Source: Parachlamydiaceae bacterium (GTDB lineage Bacteria > Chlamydiota > Chlamydiia > Chlamydiales > Parachlamydiaceae). From it: DNA of 30,403 nucleotides. Below are positions 24,455 through 30,403 of this stretch, piece by piece. The position numbers and the translations under genes were made by a program. The DNA is taken from positions 1 to 30,403 of the forward strand of contig JACDGH010000005.1 in the NCBI GenBank assembly GCA_013815395.1, read 5' to 3'. The notes beneath the pieces were generated by a model that was not told where the DNA came from, searched no databases, and was given only the letters and a program-made list of their open reading frames with translations. The stretch's first letter is position 1; each line of letters begins with the position of its first letter.

Positions 24455-24481
24455 GATGGAATATCGAAAATTAATATTGTG

Positions 24482-24544
24482 AGGATTTTAGTTTTAAATC
24501 CTAAACGTAATAACGCATTAATATAACTATACTACAAGTATAAT
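24482..24544 (+). promoter_or_regulatory. fabZ-lpxA spacer with weak hairpin and -10-like box
   Basis: The 116-base gap between fabZ and lpxA contains AGGATTT/AAATCCT (24482-24488 and 24496-24502) and, further on, a consensus TATAAT at 24539-24544, 27 bases before the lpxA ATG. No good -35 is present. A weak internal promoter for lpxA-fmt is possible, in contrast to the tight spacing elsewhere in the cluster. Confidence 0.3.
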
Positions 24545-24570
24545 AACACATTAGCAAAGATAATCGATCA

Positions 24571-25428
24571 ATGAAAAATTCTAATATTCATCCTACAGCA
24601 ATTATAGAGCCAGGGGCGAAAATTGGCAGTAATGTTACAATTGAGCCCTATGCTGTCATTAAAAGTAATGTTATTCTTGAAGATTGTGTGGTCATCAAAT
24701 CACATGCTTATATTGAAGGATTCACCACGATTGGCGCAGGCACGATCGTTTATCCTTCTGCAAGTATTGGTACAAAGACCCAAGACCTAAAGTTTCGAGG
24801 CGAAAAAACTTTTGTCAAAATAGGTAAAAATTGTGAAATTCGAGAATTTGTGACGATTAATTCCTCATGCCAAGAAAACTCTGTGGTAGAATTAGGCGAC
24901 AATTGCTTGATTATGGCTTATTGCCACATTGCACACAACTGCACATTGGGTAATCGAGTCATTATGAGCAATAATGCTACCCTTGCTGGGCATGTAACCG
25001 TGGAAGATTGTGCAATTATTGCCGGATTCACCCCTATCCATCAATTCGTGCGCATTGGTAAACATGCCATGGTTGGCGGAATGAGCCGCGTTACCCATGA
25101 TATATCGCCTTTTACTATTGGAGGAGGCATCCCCTACAAATTCGGCGGATTAAATATCATCGGATTAAAGCGCCACGGCTTTCCTTTGAAAGTGCGACGT
25201 GAATTGAGCAAAGTTTTTAAGCTGATCTACCGCTCTAAACTCCATTTAGAAGAAGCGTTAAAGTGCATTGAAAACGAAGTTGAATTATTGCCTGAAGTGC
25301 AACATTGGATTAAGTTCTGCCGCGACTCTAAACGAGGCTTGCTGGGTCTTCAAAAGATTGTAGGACAAGAAGATGACCTCGAATTTGTAGAGGAAGAAGA
25401 AGAAATCTCTTCCGAGGCTCAACTATAA
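24571..25428 (+). CDS. lpxA: UDP-N-acetylglucosamine acyltransferase
   Basis: LpxA transfers a 3-hydroxyacyl chain from ACP to UDP-GlcNAc, the first step of lipid A synthesis, in the cytosol. The N-terminal left-handed beta-helix is visible as repeated hexapeptides (IIEPGAKIGSNVTIEPYAVI). The active-site histidines are His119 and the catalytic His122 in AYCHIAHNCTLGN. The C-terminal helical domain begins after KFGGLNIIGLKRHGF. At 285 aa it is slightly long because of an acidic tail (about 270-285, EEEEEISSE). Start ATG 24571 lacks a strong Shine-Dalgarno. The fmt start lies 3 bases downstream. Confidence 0.96.
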   Translation: MKNSNIHPTAIIEPGAKIGSNVTIEPYAVIKSNVILEDCVVIKSHAYIEGFTTIGAGTIVYPSASIGTKTQDLKFRGEKTFVKIGKNCEIREFVTINSSCQENSVVELGDNCLIMAYCHIAHNCTLGNRVIMSNNATLAGHVTVEDCAIIAGFTPIHQFVRIGKHAMVGGMSRVTHDISPFTIGGGIPYKFGGLNIIGLKRHGFPLKVRRELSKVFKLIYRSKLHLEEALKCIENEVELLPEVQHWIKFCRDSKRGLLGLQKIVGQEDDLEFVEEEEEISSEAQL

Positions 25429-25431
25429 CAA

Positions 25432-26382
25432 ATGAAAATAATTTTCTTTGGTACACCTCAATTTGCCGCTAATGTTTTAAGCTACTTACTCCAACATAAG
25501 CTTAACGTCGTTGCCGTTGTTACTAAACCCGATCGTCCTTTAGGGCGTTCGGGAACCCCAGTGGCAACGCCTGTCAAAGTAATTGCTGAATTAAACCACC
25601 CGCCCCTACCTGTTTTTCAACCAGAACTTGTCTCATTACCAAGTTTTGCCGAAACACTTGAACAATTCCAAGCCGATCTTTTTGTCGTTGTAGCCTATGG
25701 CGAAATTCTTAAGCAGCATCTTTTGGATTTACCCAAAGTTGCTTGCATTAATATACATGCTAGCCTGTTGCCTAAATATCGAGGAGCCGCGCCAATTCAA
25801 CGTTGCTTAATTGAGGGTGAAACCGAGTCTGGCGTGACCATCATGCATATGGTGAAAAAAATGGACGCCGGCGATATGATCAAAAAAGGTGTAGTGCCCA
25901 TTGGACCAAATACTACTTATGGCGAGCTTGAACAGCAATTGTGTAGAGTGGGCTCTGATTTGATTCTTGAATCCATTCGCGATTTCGAAGCTGGCACTGC
26001 CCAACGCACCCCTCAGGACCATACTACAGCTACTTTGGCTCCTAAATTAGAACTTGAAGATTGTGAAATCGACTGGAAACTACCAGCCCAGCAGATACAC
26101 AATCTTGTGAGGGGTGTAAATCCTCACCCGGGTGCATGGTGTTTTGTGGAAGTCAAAGGACAAAAAAAACGCCTGAAAGTGATTGCAACAAGAGTTGCGG
26201 AAACAGATACATATGATGATAAACCGGGACAAATCCAATCTCCAAAAAATGCCCTCATCGTAAAATGCGGCATAGGTTCATTAGCAATCATAGAACTCCA
26301 GCTTGAAGGCAAAAAAGCTATGCCGGCAGAAGAGCTCATGCGTGGGATAGCCCAAGGTTCTCTCATTTTTTTCTCATTTTAA
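25432..26382 (+). CDS. fmt: methionyl-tRNA formyltransferase
   Basis: Fmt formylates initiator Met-tRNA with 10-formyl-tetrahydrofolate, enabling bacterial translation initiation. The N-terminal Rossmann-type domain carries the active-site residues Asn107 and His109 (ACINIHASLLPKYRGAAP) and Asp145 (KKMDAGDMI). SLLPKYRG is the family signature. The C-terminal OB-like domain begins around 210. The 316 aa length is normal. It ends the cluster; a 13-base inverted repeat follows at 26516-26564. Confidence 0.96.
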   Translation: MKIIFFGTPQFAANVLSYLLQHKLNVVAVVTKPDRPLGRSGTPVATPVKVIAELNHPPLPVFQPELVSLPSFAETLEQFQADLFVVVAYGEILKQHLLDLPKVACINIHASLLPKYRGAAPIQRCLIEGETESGVTIMHMVKKMDAGDMIKKGVVPIGPNTTYGELEQQLCRVGSDLILESIRDFEAGTAQRTPQDHTTATLAPKLELEDCEIDWKLPAQQIHNLVRGVNPHPGAWCFVEVKGQKKRLKVIATRVAETDTYDDKPGQIQSPKNALIVKCGIGSLAIIELQLEGKKAMPAEELMRGIAQGSLIFFSF

Positions 26383-26515
26383 GGTCTACATTAAGCTACA
26401 GGAATTGAATTATAAATTTTTATAACCAGGGCTGATTCAACTTTTATCAAAATGCAAATCTTGCTGCTGAATATGATTGTGAAGATATTGAATAGAGGTC
26501 GCCCATTTCGCATTT

Positions 26516-26564
26516 TATACTGCACGAAATGACAATTTGAACTGCCAACTCTTCGTGCAGTGTA
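26516..26564. repeat. inverted repeat between fmt and the next gene
   Basis: TATACTGCACGAA (26516-26528) is inverted at 26552-26564 with one mismatch, leaving a 23-base loop. An alternative stem CATTTCG/CGAAATG (26504-26510 and 26525-26531) would exclude it. There is no U-run. It separates two converging genes and may act as a bidirectional stop. Confidence 0.5.
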
Positions 26565-26584
26565 AACGAAACTATTCAGATTTA

Positions 26585-27004
26585 TTACTCGTATTCATCT
26601 GTGATAAAACTTACATCTGCGCTTTTTTTGGTCTCCTCCAGATTTCCTATCGCGCATCCATCATTAACCGATATATTTCCTCTAAAGGATTTTCCTTCTT
26701 TATCAATGAATTTTATGGCATCTTCAACTTTAAAATTGCACACTAAACATACTTTTTTTGCCGATGTGATAATTTGTGGAATTGTTCCGTTACAACACTC
26801 TAACCCTCCATTATTTACTTTAATTGTTGCAGCAGATAGCGGATTGAATTCATTTAATGCATTCTGGCTAATACTAAGATTTGATTTAATCATAAGAGCT
26901 AAGCGATCGGCTTCAACTTGTAAATCAGCTTGTGGATCATTGTGGTCTTGTAAGGCATCATCGGAAGCGACGCAGCAAAAAAAATTAGAGATACAGAAAC
27001 TCAT
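26585..27004 (-). CDS. hypothetical cysteine-rich protein
   Basis: I do not recognise this protein. A GTG lies at 27013, but the ATG at 27004 has a proper Shine-Dalgarno (AAAGGTG) and is preferred, giving 139 aa. The N terminus FCISNFFCCVASDDA is mildly hydrophobic but too short for a clear signal peptide. Residues ~25-60 are helical. The middle contains CC, then CLVC (ECCNGTIPQI...KKVCLVCNF), a spacing that could bind zinc. The C-terminal third has DKEGKSFRGNISVNDG and an acidic end. The opposite strand also has a long frame, but that one is Ser/Phe-rich, lacks a ribosome binding site and looks like a shadow. It could be a host-directed protein; no evidence decides. Confidence 0.6.
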   Translation of the reverse strand: MSFCISNFFCCVASDDALQDHNDPQADLQVEADRLALMIKSNLSISQNALNEFNPLSAATIKVNNGGLECCNGTIPQIITSAKKVCLVCNFKVEDAIKFIDKEGKSFRGNISVNDGCAIGNLEETKKSADVSFITDEYE

Positions 27005-27170
27005 TATATTCACCTTTAGTTAGGAATGTTAAATTAGTTTTGATGCAATACATATTCAAGTAAAATATTGTTTATAAAAATTTAATAAGTTTAGCGCAAG
27101 TGCTATTTCTAAGCATTGCATATCACTTAGCTCTTTAATGATCACTTAAAACAGACAAAAAGGCTGCTAA

Positions 27171-27219
27171 ATGATATTTTTTTAATGGTATTTAGGTTTT
27201 CTAAGACTCGGGACATGCC
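27171..27219 (-). pseudogene. vestigial duplicate of the 3' end of the 277-aa gene
   Basis: On the minus strand this stretch reads in one frame as GMSRVLENLNTIKK, almost the same as the C terminus GMARILENLNSVQKK of the intact gene at 27229-27277. The two units are about 58 bases apart, and no other part of the gene is repeated. It is the remains of a tandem duplicate or of a paralogue deleted down to its 3' end. Confidence 0.7.
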
Positions 27220-27229
27220 GAAAATAAGG

Positions 27230-28063
27230 TTATTTTTTTTGAACGGAATTTAGGTTTTCTAATATTCGGGCCATACCTTGTGCAGTTGCCTTAAAAATGG
27301 AAGAGTATTTCCAAGCTACTAGAGCCAAACAACCAATACGTACGTATTTTTTTATATCGGGATAAGAGTCTGTAGTGACAATGTCAAAAGCTATGCTAGA
27401 AAATGCGAAAGTAAATATAAGCGCTAAGACAAATTCAGAAATTTCCGCATCTTTAGTAACCTTAACCGATCCATAAGTCACTTGTTTGGATAAATCTCCT
27501 TTGCGTATCCCAGCTAATTCTTTTGTGCATTCCTGCGCAATTTCCGGAAAGTGACTAATTGTATGCAATTGATGCAAGTACTTGGAAGACGCTGCAGGCA
27601 TCAAATTGATTGGAAAAGGAATACTAATTACCTTTGCAACGTCTAAAATTCGAGCTACCGAATGCATACACGATGTGCAAGGAAAAAATCTTCTCTGGCA
27701 AATTGCCTCAATTTTTTCTCTTTGGTGGCTATTGACAGCAAGATATTGCACCGTTACTTTATCATCCAATTTCCCTATTCTTTTGGCGCAGGATGCTCGT
27801 AGACTTTTTGCTTCCCTATTAGAAAGACAAAAAAGAAAACCGTAAGGTTTGTCGTCGATAGATATTGCAGCATGCATGCTTACCCCCCCATGCACAGAAT
27901 ACCATGCAATAGCGACACTATTTTTTATTGGATGGTTTTTAAGCTCTTCATTAAGGTTCTGTTTAAGATGTTTTTGGTTTTCATTAAAATCATAACCATA
28001 TTGTTCTGAAGAAATTAAAGCATTTAGAGACTGGATAGAATGATTTGCATTAAAAACTGACAT
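27230..28063 (-). CDS. candidate effector: Cys/His domain plus two membrane segments
   Basis: No named family is recognised. Residues ~45-140 contain a conserved-looking His block, WYSVHGGVSMHAAISIDDKP (54-73), and then a Cys block, RFFPCTSCMHSVARIL (125-140), placed at the start of a helix. His-before-Cys order with this spacing resembles circularly permuted NlpC/P60 (LRAT/YiiX-like) papain folds, but this is pattern inference only. Two hydrophobic segments follow at about 210-228 and 241-257, separated by a short charged loop, the layout of chlamydial inclusion membrane proteins. The N terminus (MSVFNANHSIQSLNALISSE) suits a type III signal. Its 3' end is duplicated just downstream. Possible role: membrane-anchored cysteine hydrolase or acyltransferase acting on the host; unproven. 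Confidence 0.75.
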   Translation of the reverse strand: MSVFNANHSIQSLNALISSEQYGYDFNENQKHLKQNLNEELKNHPIKNSVAIAWYSVHGGVSMHAAISIDDKPYGFLFCLSNREAKSLRASCAKRIGKLDDKVTVQYLAVNSHQREKIEAICQRRFFPCTSCMHSVARILDVAKVISIPFPINLMPAASSKYLHQLHTISHFPEIAQECTKELAGIRKGDLSKQVTYGSVKVTKDAEISEFVLALIFTFAFSSIAFDIVTTDSYPDIKKYVRIGCLALVAWKYSSIFKATAQGMARILENLNSVQKK

Positions 28064-28200
28064 TGTCCAAACCTCATTAATTTAAAAATTTAAAGGGCGA
28101 ATATTGTCTAAATTAAACTAATCACCTCGAACATTAATTATAATAAATTAATATTAATGTTTTATAAAGATTAGGTTAATTTATGATAGAAAAGAGATGA

Positions 28201-28303
28201 ATGAGTATTTGTCGTAATGAGGTAATTGTTCCTTTAAAAGACAGGGTCATTACTGTATTGAAAAACAGGGGGAAAATGGTACAAGTTTGGCCGCCTACAA
28301 ATA
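28201..28303 (+). pseudogene. small open frame interrupted by the inverted-repeat element
   Basis: The frame starts at ATG 28201 after AAGAGATGA and encodes MSICRNEVIVPLKDRVITVL and onward. As it stands it runs into the element and stops at 28341 (46 codons). Removing the element with one copy of the 10-base duplication joins codon 34 directly to 28940, and the frame continues PPTNMAYHADKYFF to a TGA at 28971 (44 codons). I do not recognise the protein; it may itself be a fragment of a larger lost gene. Confidence 0.4.
28294..28303 (+). repeat. target-site duplication, left copy
   Basis: CCTACAAATA immediately precedes the left terminal inverted repeat and is repeated exactly at 28930-28939 directly after the right one. 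Ten-base direct repeats abutting both ends indicate a transposition-type insertion. Confidence 0.8.
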
Positions 28304-28386
28304 CAGGGCATATGAAATCAGAACATTTTTTTGAAATTTAAGTTATTTTGTGTAATCTATTTATCAGCATCTTTAAGAAGGCTATT

Positions 28387-28486
28387 ACCGCGGTAGCGGT
28401 CAAAAGACGTCAGCCCCGCGTGCAGGCGCTTCCTGCGCCGGAACATGGGGTCAAAGTAACATAAATGCAACAACCGCGGTAGCGGT
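28387..28486 (+). repeat. palindromic units ACCGCGGTAGCGGT, left pair
   Basis: Exact copies lie at 28387-28400 and 28473-28486. Each contains the perfect palindrome ACCGCGGT followed by AGCGGT, so each can fold by itself. They are mirrored in the right arm of the element. The 72 bases between include a second hairpin, GGCGC/GCGCC, around CTTCCT-like loops. Confidence 0.8.
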
Positions 28487-28506
28487 GTAAGAAAGGGCTA
28501 CTCGAG

Positions 28507-28689
28507 CTACCCGAAAACAAATCGTTTGCCATATTCAATGCTTTGTCCATCTAGAAATTTGAGATATTCTTCCTCAAAAGTCATAGTTTGATGCTGTTTT
28601 TCCTGATTCTTAATATAACTTCTAACCGAGTGTAGGTTCTTTGTAGACCATATTAAATGGAAAAAATGAGCTTTGTAAGAATGTGTCAT
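28507..28689 (-). pseudogene. internally deleted IS200/IS605-family (Y1, HUH) transposase
   Basis: The first ~18 residues (MTHSYKAHFFHLIWSTKN) match the usual start of IS200-like transposases. From about residue 22 (VRSYIKNQEKQHQTMTFEEE, then FLDGQSIEYGKRFVFG) the sequence matches the usual C terminus. About 80-100 residues between are missing, including the HUH metal-binding motif. Tyr25 in YIKNQ is at the expected place of the catalytic tyrosine. The frame is still open, so the deletion was in phase, but the product cannot be an active transposase. Confidence 0.75.
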
Positions 28690-28710
28690 TTTTACCTATT
28701 TAGTCTATTG

Positions 28711-28846
28711 ACCACTACCGCGGTAAGGAGTTTGACTCTTTCATACACCGCTACCGCGGTTGTGACATTTATGTTACATTGACCCCACGTTCCGCCGCAG
28801 GAAGCGCCTACACGCGGGGCTGAAGTCTTTTGACCGCTACCGCGGT
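28711..28846 (-). repeat. palindromic units, right cluster of three
   Basis: ACCGCTACCGCGGT, the reverse complement of the left units, occurs at 28747-28760 and 28833-28846, with a one-base variant at 28711-28724. The variant has no partner on the left, which suggests either loss on the left or an extra unit on the right. Confidence 0.8.
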
Positions 28847-28929
28847 ATTAACTTCTTTAGAGATGATGATAAACAAATTACACAAAATAACTTAAATTTC
28901 AAAAAAATGTTCTGATTTAATATGCCCTG

Positions 28930-28939
28930 CCTACAAATA
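28930..28939 (+). repeat. target-site duplication, right copy
   Basis: The exact second copy of CCTACAAATA directly follows the right inverted repeat, which ends with CCCTG at 28929. The boundary is ambiguous by one base because a G could belong to either part. Confidence 0.8.
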
Positions 28940-29003
28940 TGGCCTATCATGCAGATAAATATTTTTTCTGATATAAAAATTTGCCTTAATCAGTCGGGTA
29001 TTT

Positions 29004-29517
29004 ATGGGTACGTTTATGGATATTTCTAGTTCTTTAATGATAACTTCAGATATTTTAAATTTAATTTCAGAGATCGATGAATTTAAAGGTGCTTGGCAGC
29101 AATTTGGCCGATTGACACCGGATCGCTTATCTGCCCTTAAAAAAGTGGCTACAATTGAGAGAGGAGAGCATAGGTTCATCAACACGCATTGAAGGTGCCA
29201 AACTTTCTAATAGCAATGTTGCAGCTCTTCTGTCCAAGATTACTCTTTTAAATCCAGATGAGCAAGAAGTTGCCGGATATGCTTATGTTTGTCAGCAGGT
29301 ATGGGACCATTTCCCATCCATCCCCCTTACTGAAAATTATATCAAACAATTGCATTTATGGCTTTTGCAATATGTTGACAAGAATGATCGACATCGTGGC
29401 GAATACAAGAAAATACCTATTCATATTGAAGCATTTAATAACGAGGGGAAAACTCTCAGGGTTATTAAGATTAACGAGCCTATGTCGAAACCGCGACCTT
29501 GATAGAGACCGACTCTT
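29004..29517 (+). pseudogene. truncated and frameshifted Fic-family protein gene
   Basis: Fic proteins AMPylate or otherwise modify target proteins. The first frame (from ATG 29004) gives ILNLISEIDEFKGAWQQFGR and LTPDRLSALKKVATIE. The second frame continues SIGSSTRIEGAKLSNSNVAA, then NPDEQEVAGYAYVCQQVW and DRHRGEYKKIPIHIEAFNN, all matching the N-terminal half of bacterial Fic proteins with an (S/T)xxxE(G/N) inhibitory helix (STRIEG). A 7-base insertion near 29160 shifts the frame. A second shift lies near 29465-29484, after which VETAT reappears in another frame. The catalytic HPFxxGNGR motif is absent. The gene is non-functional. Confidence 0.85.
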
Positions 29518-29641
29518 TTGATAATAAGAATGTTCGGTATGTTCGATATGGTGTGAAAAAGGAAATTAAGTTACAATCTCTCCTTACGCAAAGGACTCAA
29601 AAGTATAATTTCGCCCCTTCGGAGACGACAGGAAATAGAAG

Positions 29642-29863
29642 AAAATAGATTGTTTGCCATTGGCGAAGCCCCTGGAGTGCGTCGGCTATGCCGCGCCCTT
29701 CAATTCAGGGAATCAAATTTAGCGAAATGCAATGATTTCTCAATAAAATTTTTAAGCTGTTATCCCTTATAATATAGGGCGCTTTAAATTGATCCCCTGA
29801 ATTAAAGGGCGCGGCAGAGCCGACGCACGCCAGAGGCTTCGCCAAATGCATATAATTTATTTT
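29642..29863. mobile_element. 222-bp MITE-like inverted repeat
   Basis: Left arm 29642-29720 and right arm 29786-29863 are inverted copies. The inner parts (GGCGAAGCC..., TGCGTCGGCT, GCCGCGCCCTT, AATTCAGGG) match well, and the outer 24 bases match at 19 of 24. The 65-base centre is AT-rich and non-coding. No target-site duplication was found at the ends, so it is an old insertion, or the boundaries are eroded. It lies just after the Fic remnant. Confidence 0.65.
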
Positions 29864-29916
29864 GTGGTATTGCGTGTCAACATCTAAGGCTTCAAGCTAA
29901 GGGCGATATAATACTT

Positions 29917-29946
29917 TTGCATCTTTTTCGTAATGTGAGTTACAAT
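29917..29946 (+). promoter_or_regulatory. possible promoter of the SurA-like gene
   Basis: TTGCAT (29917-29922) and TACAAT (29941-29946) are separated by 18 bases and lie 54 bases before the ATG at 30000. The -10 matches 5 of 6 positions, the -35 only partially. A second -10-like TATAAT at 29907-29912 has no partner. Confidence 0.35.
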
Positions 29947-29999
29947 GTAGCACGTCATTGTTTGGATTTACCGGTAATAACCTTTTTGAGACATTTTTT

Positions 30000-30403
30000 A
30001 TGAATAATAAATACATATTTAAGTCCTTGTTAGCTTTTGGAAGCCTTTGTACCCCTTTGTTGCTAAAGGCTGATCCCTTTTTATTCAACACTGAGCAAGA
30101 ATTGCAAATCGTTGTTAATAACCGAATTTTAGCTAAAGTTAACGGTAAAGCAATTTCTGTGATGGATTTGATGAAAAAAATGGACCTGCTATTTTATCGT
30201 CAATTTCCTCAATACATTTCTTCTGCACAGGCGCGCTATCAATTTTATCAAGCCAATTGGAAGCATCTTCTGGAAGAAATCATCGATAAAGAACTTATTC
30301 TTGCCGATGCCCAGGATGCAAAAATCCCCATCAGCGCCGGTGATGTGCGCCAGGAAATGGAAGTCTTATTTGGGCCAAACATTATTTCCAATTTGGATAA
30401 CAC
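30000..30403 (+). CDS. exported SurA-like chaperone/peptidyl-prolyl isomerase, 5' part
   Basis: This partial gene runs off the right end of the window (134 complete codons). A signal peptide is clear: a basic start MNNKYIFK, a hydrophobic core to about residue 22, and a likely cleavage after LLLKA, residue 24. The mature part has ILAKVNGKAISVMDLMKKMD, then LLEEIIDKELILADAQDAKI and PISAGDVRQEMEVLFG. This is the pattern of SurA N-terminal domains, where a short beta segment and Val/Asn-Gly precede helices that hold unfolded outer membrane proteins. The parvulin domain, if present, lies beyond the window. Its likely role is outer membrane protein folding in the periplasm. The Shine-Dalgarno is weak. 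Confidence 0.75.
   Translation, partial: MNNKYIFKSLLAFGSLCTPLLLKADPFLFNTEQELQIVVNNRILAKVNGKAISVMDLMKKMDLLFYRQFPQYISSAQARYQFYQANWKHLLEEIIDKELILADAQDAKIPISAGDVRQEMEVLFGPNIISNLDN

Larger units (their letters stand above)
28304..28929. mobile_element. 626-bp inverted-repeat element with IS200-like transposase remnant
   Basis: Both ends begin CAGGGCATAT and continue as a roughly 190-base terminal inverted repeat: left 28304-28493, right 28737-28929, about 90% identical by eye. The outer 80 bases are AT-rich. The inner part is GC-rich and contains repeated ACCGCGGTAGCGGT units and hairpins. The centre encodes a 60-codon remnant of an IS200/IS605-like Y1 transposase on the minus strand. A 10-base direct repeat flanks the whole. 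IS200/IS605 elements themselves have neither long inverted repeats nor target duplications, so this is a non-autonomous or composite element moved by another transposase. Confidence 0.8.

Noticed and set aside
26601..27023. 140-codon plus-strand frame opposite the cysteine-rich gene
   Set aside because: It is Ser/Phe/Leu-rich as expected for an antisense shadow and has no ribosome binding site, whereas the minus-strand frame has a good one.
28381..28860. Repeated GC-rich units as a CRISPR array
   Set aside because: Units are in opposite orientations, irregularly spaced and are part of terminal inverted repeats; there are no regular spacers or cas genes.

Overview
The window comes from a chlamydia-like bacterium, most probably an amoeba symbiont of the Parachlamydiaceae (Protochlamydia, Parachlamydia or Neochlamydia type). 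The evidence is gene order: gapA - rplQ - rpoA - rpsK - rpsM - secY - ... - rplC, with lnt-lpxC-fabZ-lpxA-fmt nearby, is the arrangement I recall from Chlamydia trachomatis. The ribosomal block also lacks rpsJ, rpsN, rpmD, rpmJ, adk, map and rpsD, as in Chlamydia. Base composition is AT-rich, and proteins with paired hydrophobic segments typical of inclusion membrane (Inc) proteins are present. No species call is possible from the sequence alone.

Layout. 1-750: no convincing gene, ending in a terminator. 751-833 (-): tRNA-Leu(UAA) with its own promoter. 983-2104 (-): a basic-then-acidic, largely disordered hypothetical protein. 2208-3212 (-): GAPDH. 3502-16272 (-): one compact ribosomal superoperon of 22 genes (S10, spc and alpha segments fused), from rplC to rplQ, closed by a strong terminator at 3461-3492. 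16548-20467 (-): a membrane-anchored SLBB protein, two paralogous Inc-like proteins at the position where C. trachomatis has CT529 (Cap1), and an RsmB/NSUN-type RNA m5C methyltransferase. 20698-26382 (+): a DoxX-family membrane protein, then lipoprotein N-acyltransferase and the lipid A / fatty acid cluster lpxC-fabZ-lpxA with fmt. 26585-28063 (-): two unrecognised genes, one a candidate membrane-anchored effector. 28201-29863: a patch of decay, with a 626-bp inverted-repeat element carrying a target-site duplication and an IS200-like transposase remnant, a frameshifted Fic gene, and a 222-bp MITE-like inverted repeat. 30000-end (+): the start of an exported SurA-like chaperone.

How the genes work together. 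The long minus-strand block supplies most ribosomal proteins together with RNA polymerase alpha and the SecY channel. The plus-strand block supplies envelope biogenesis: lipid A first steps (LpxA, LpxC), FabZ for 3-hydroxyacyl-ACP dehydration, and Lnt for lipoprotein maturation. Between and beyond these conserved blocks lie the accessory genes likely to act at the host interface (Inc-like pair, cysteine/histidine-containing membrane protein, Fic remnant). The mobile-element debris lies in the same accessory stretch, suggesting a rearrangement-prone junction.

The most interesting material is the Inc-like pair at the Cap1 position, the candidate permuted NlpC/P60-like effector with its vestigial 3' duplication, and the chimeric inverted-repeat element at 28304-28929 whose insertion can be undone on paper to restore an open frame.
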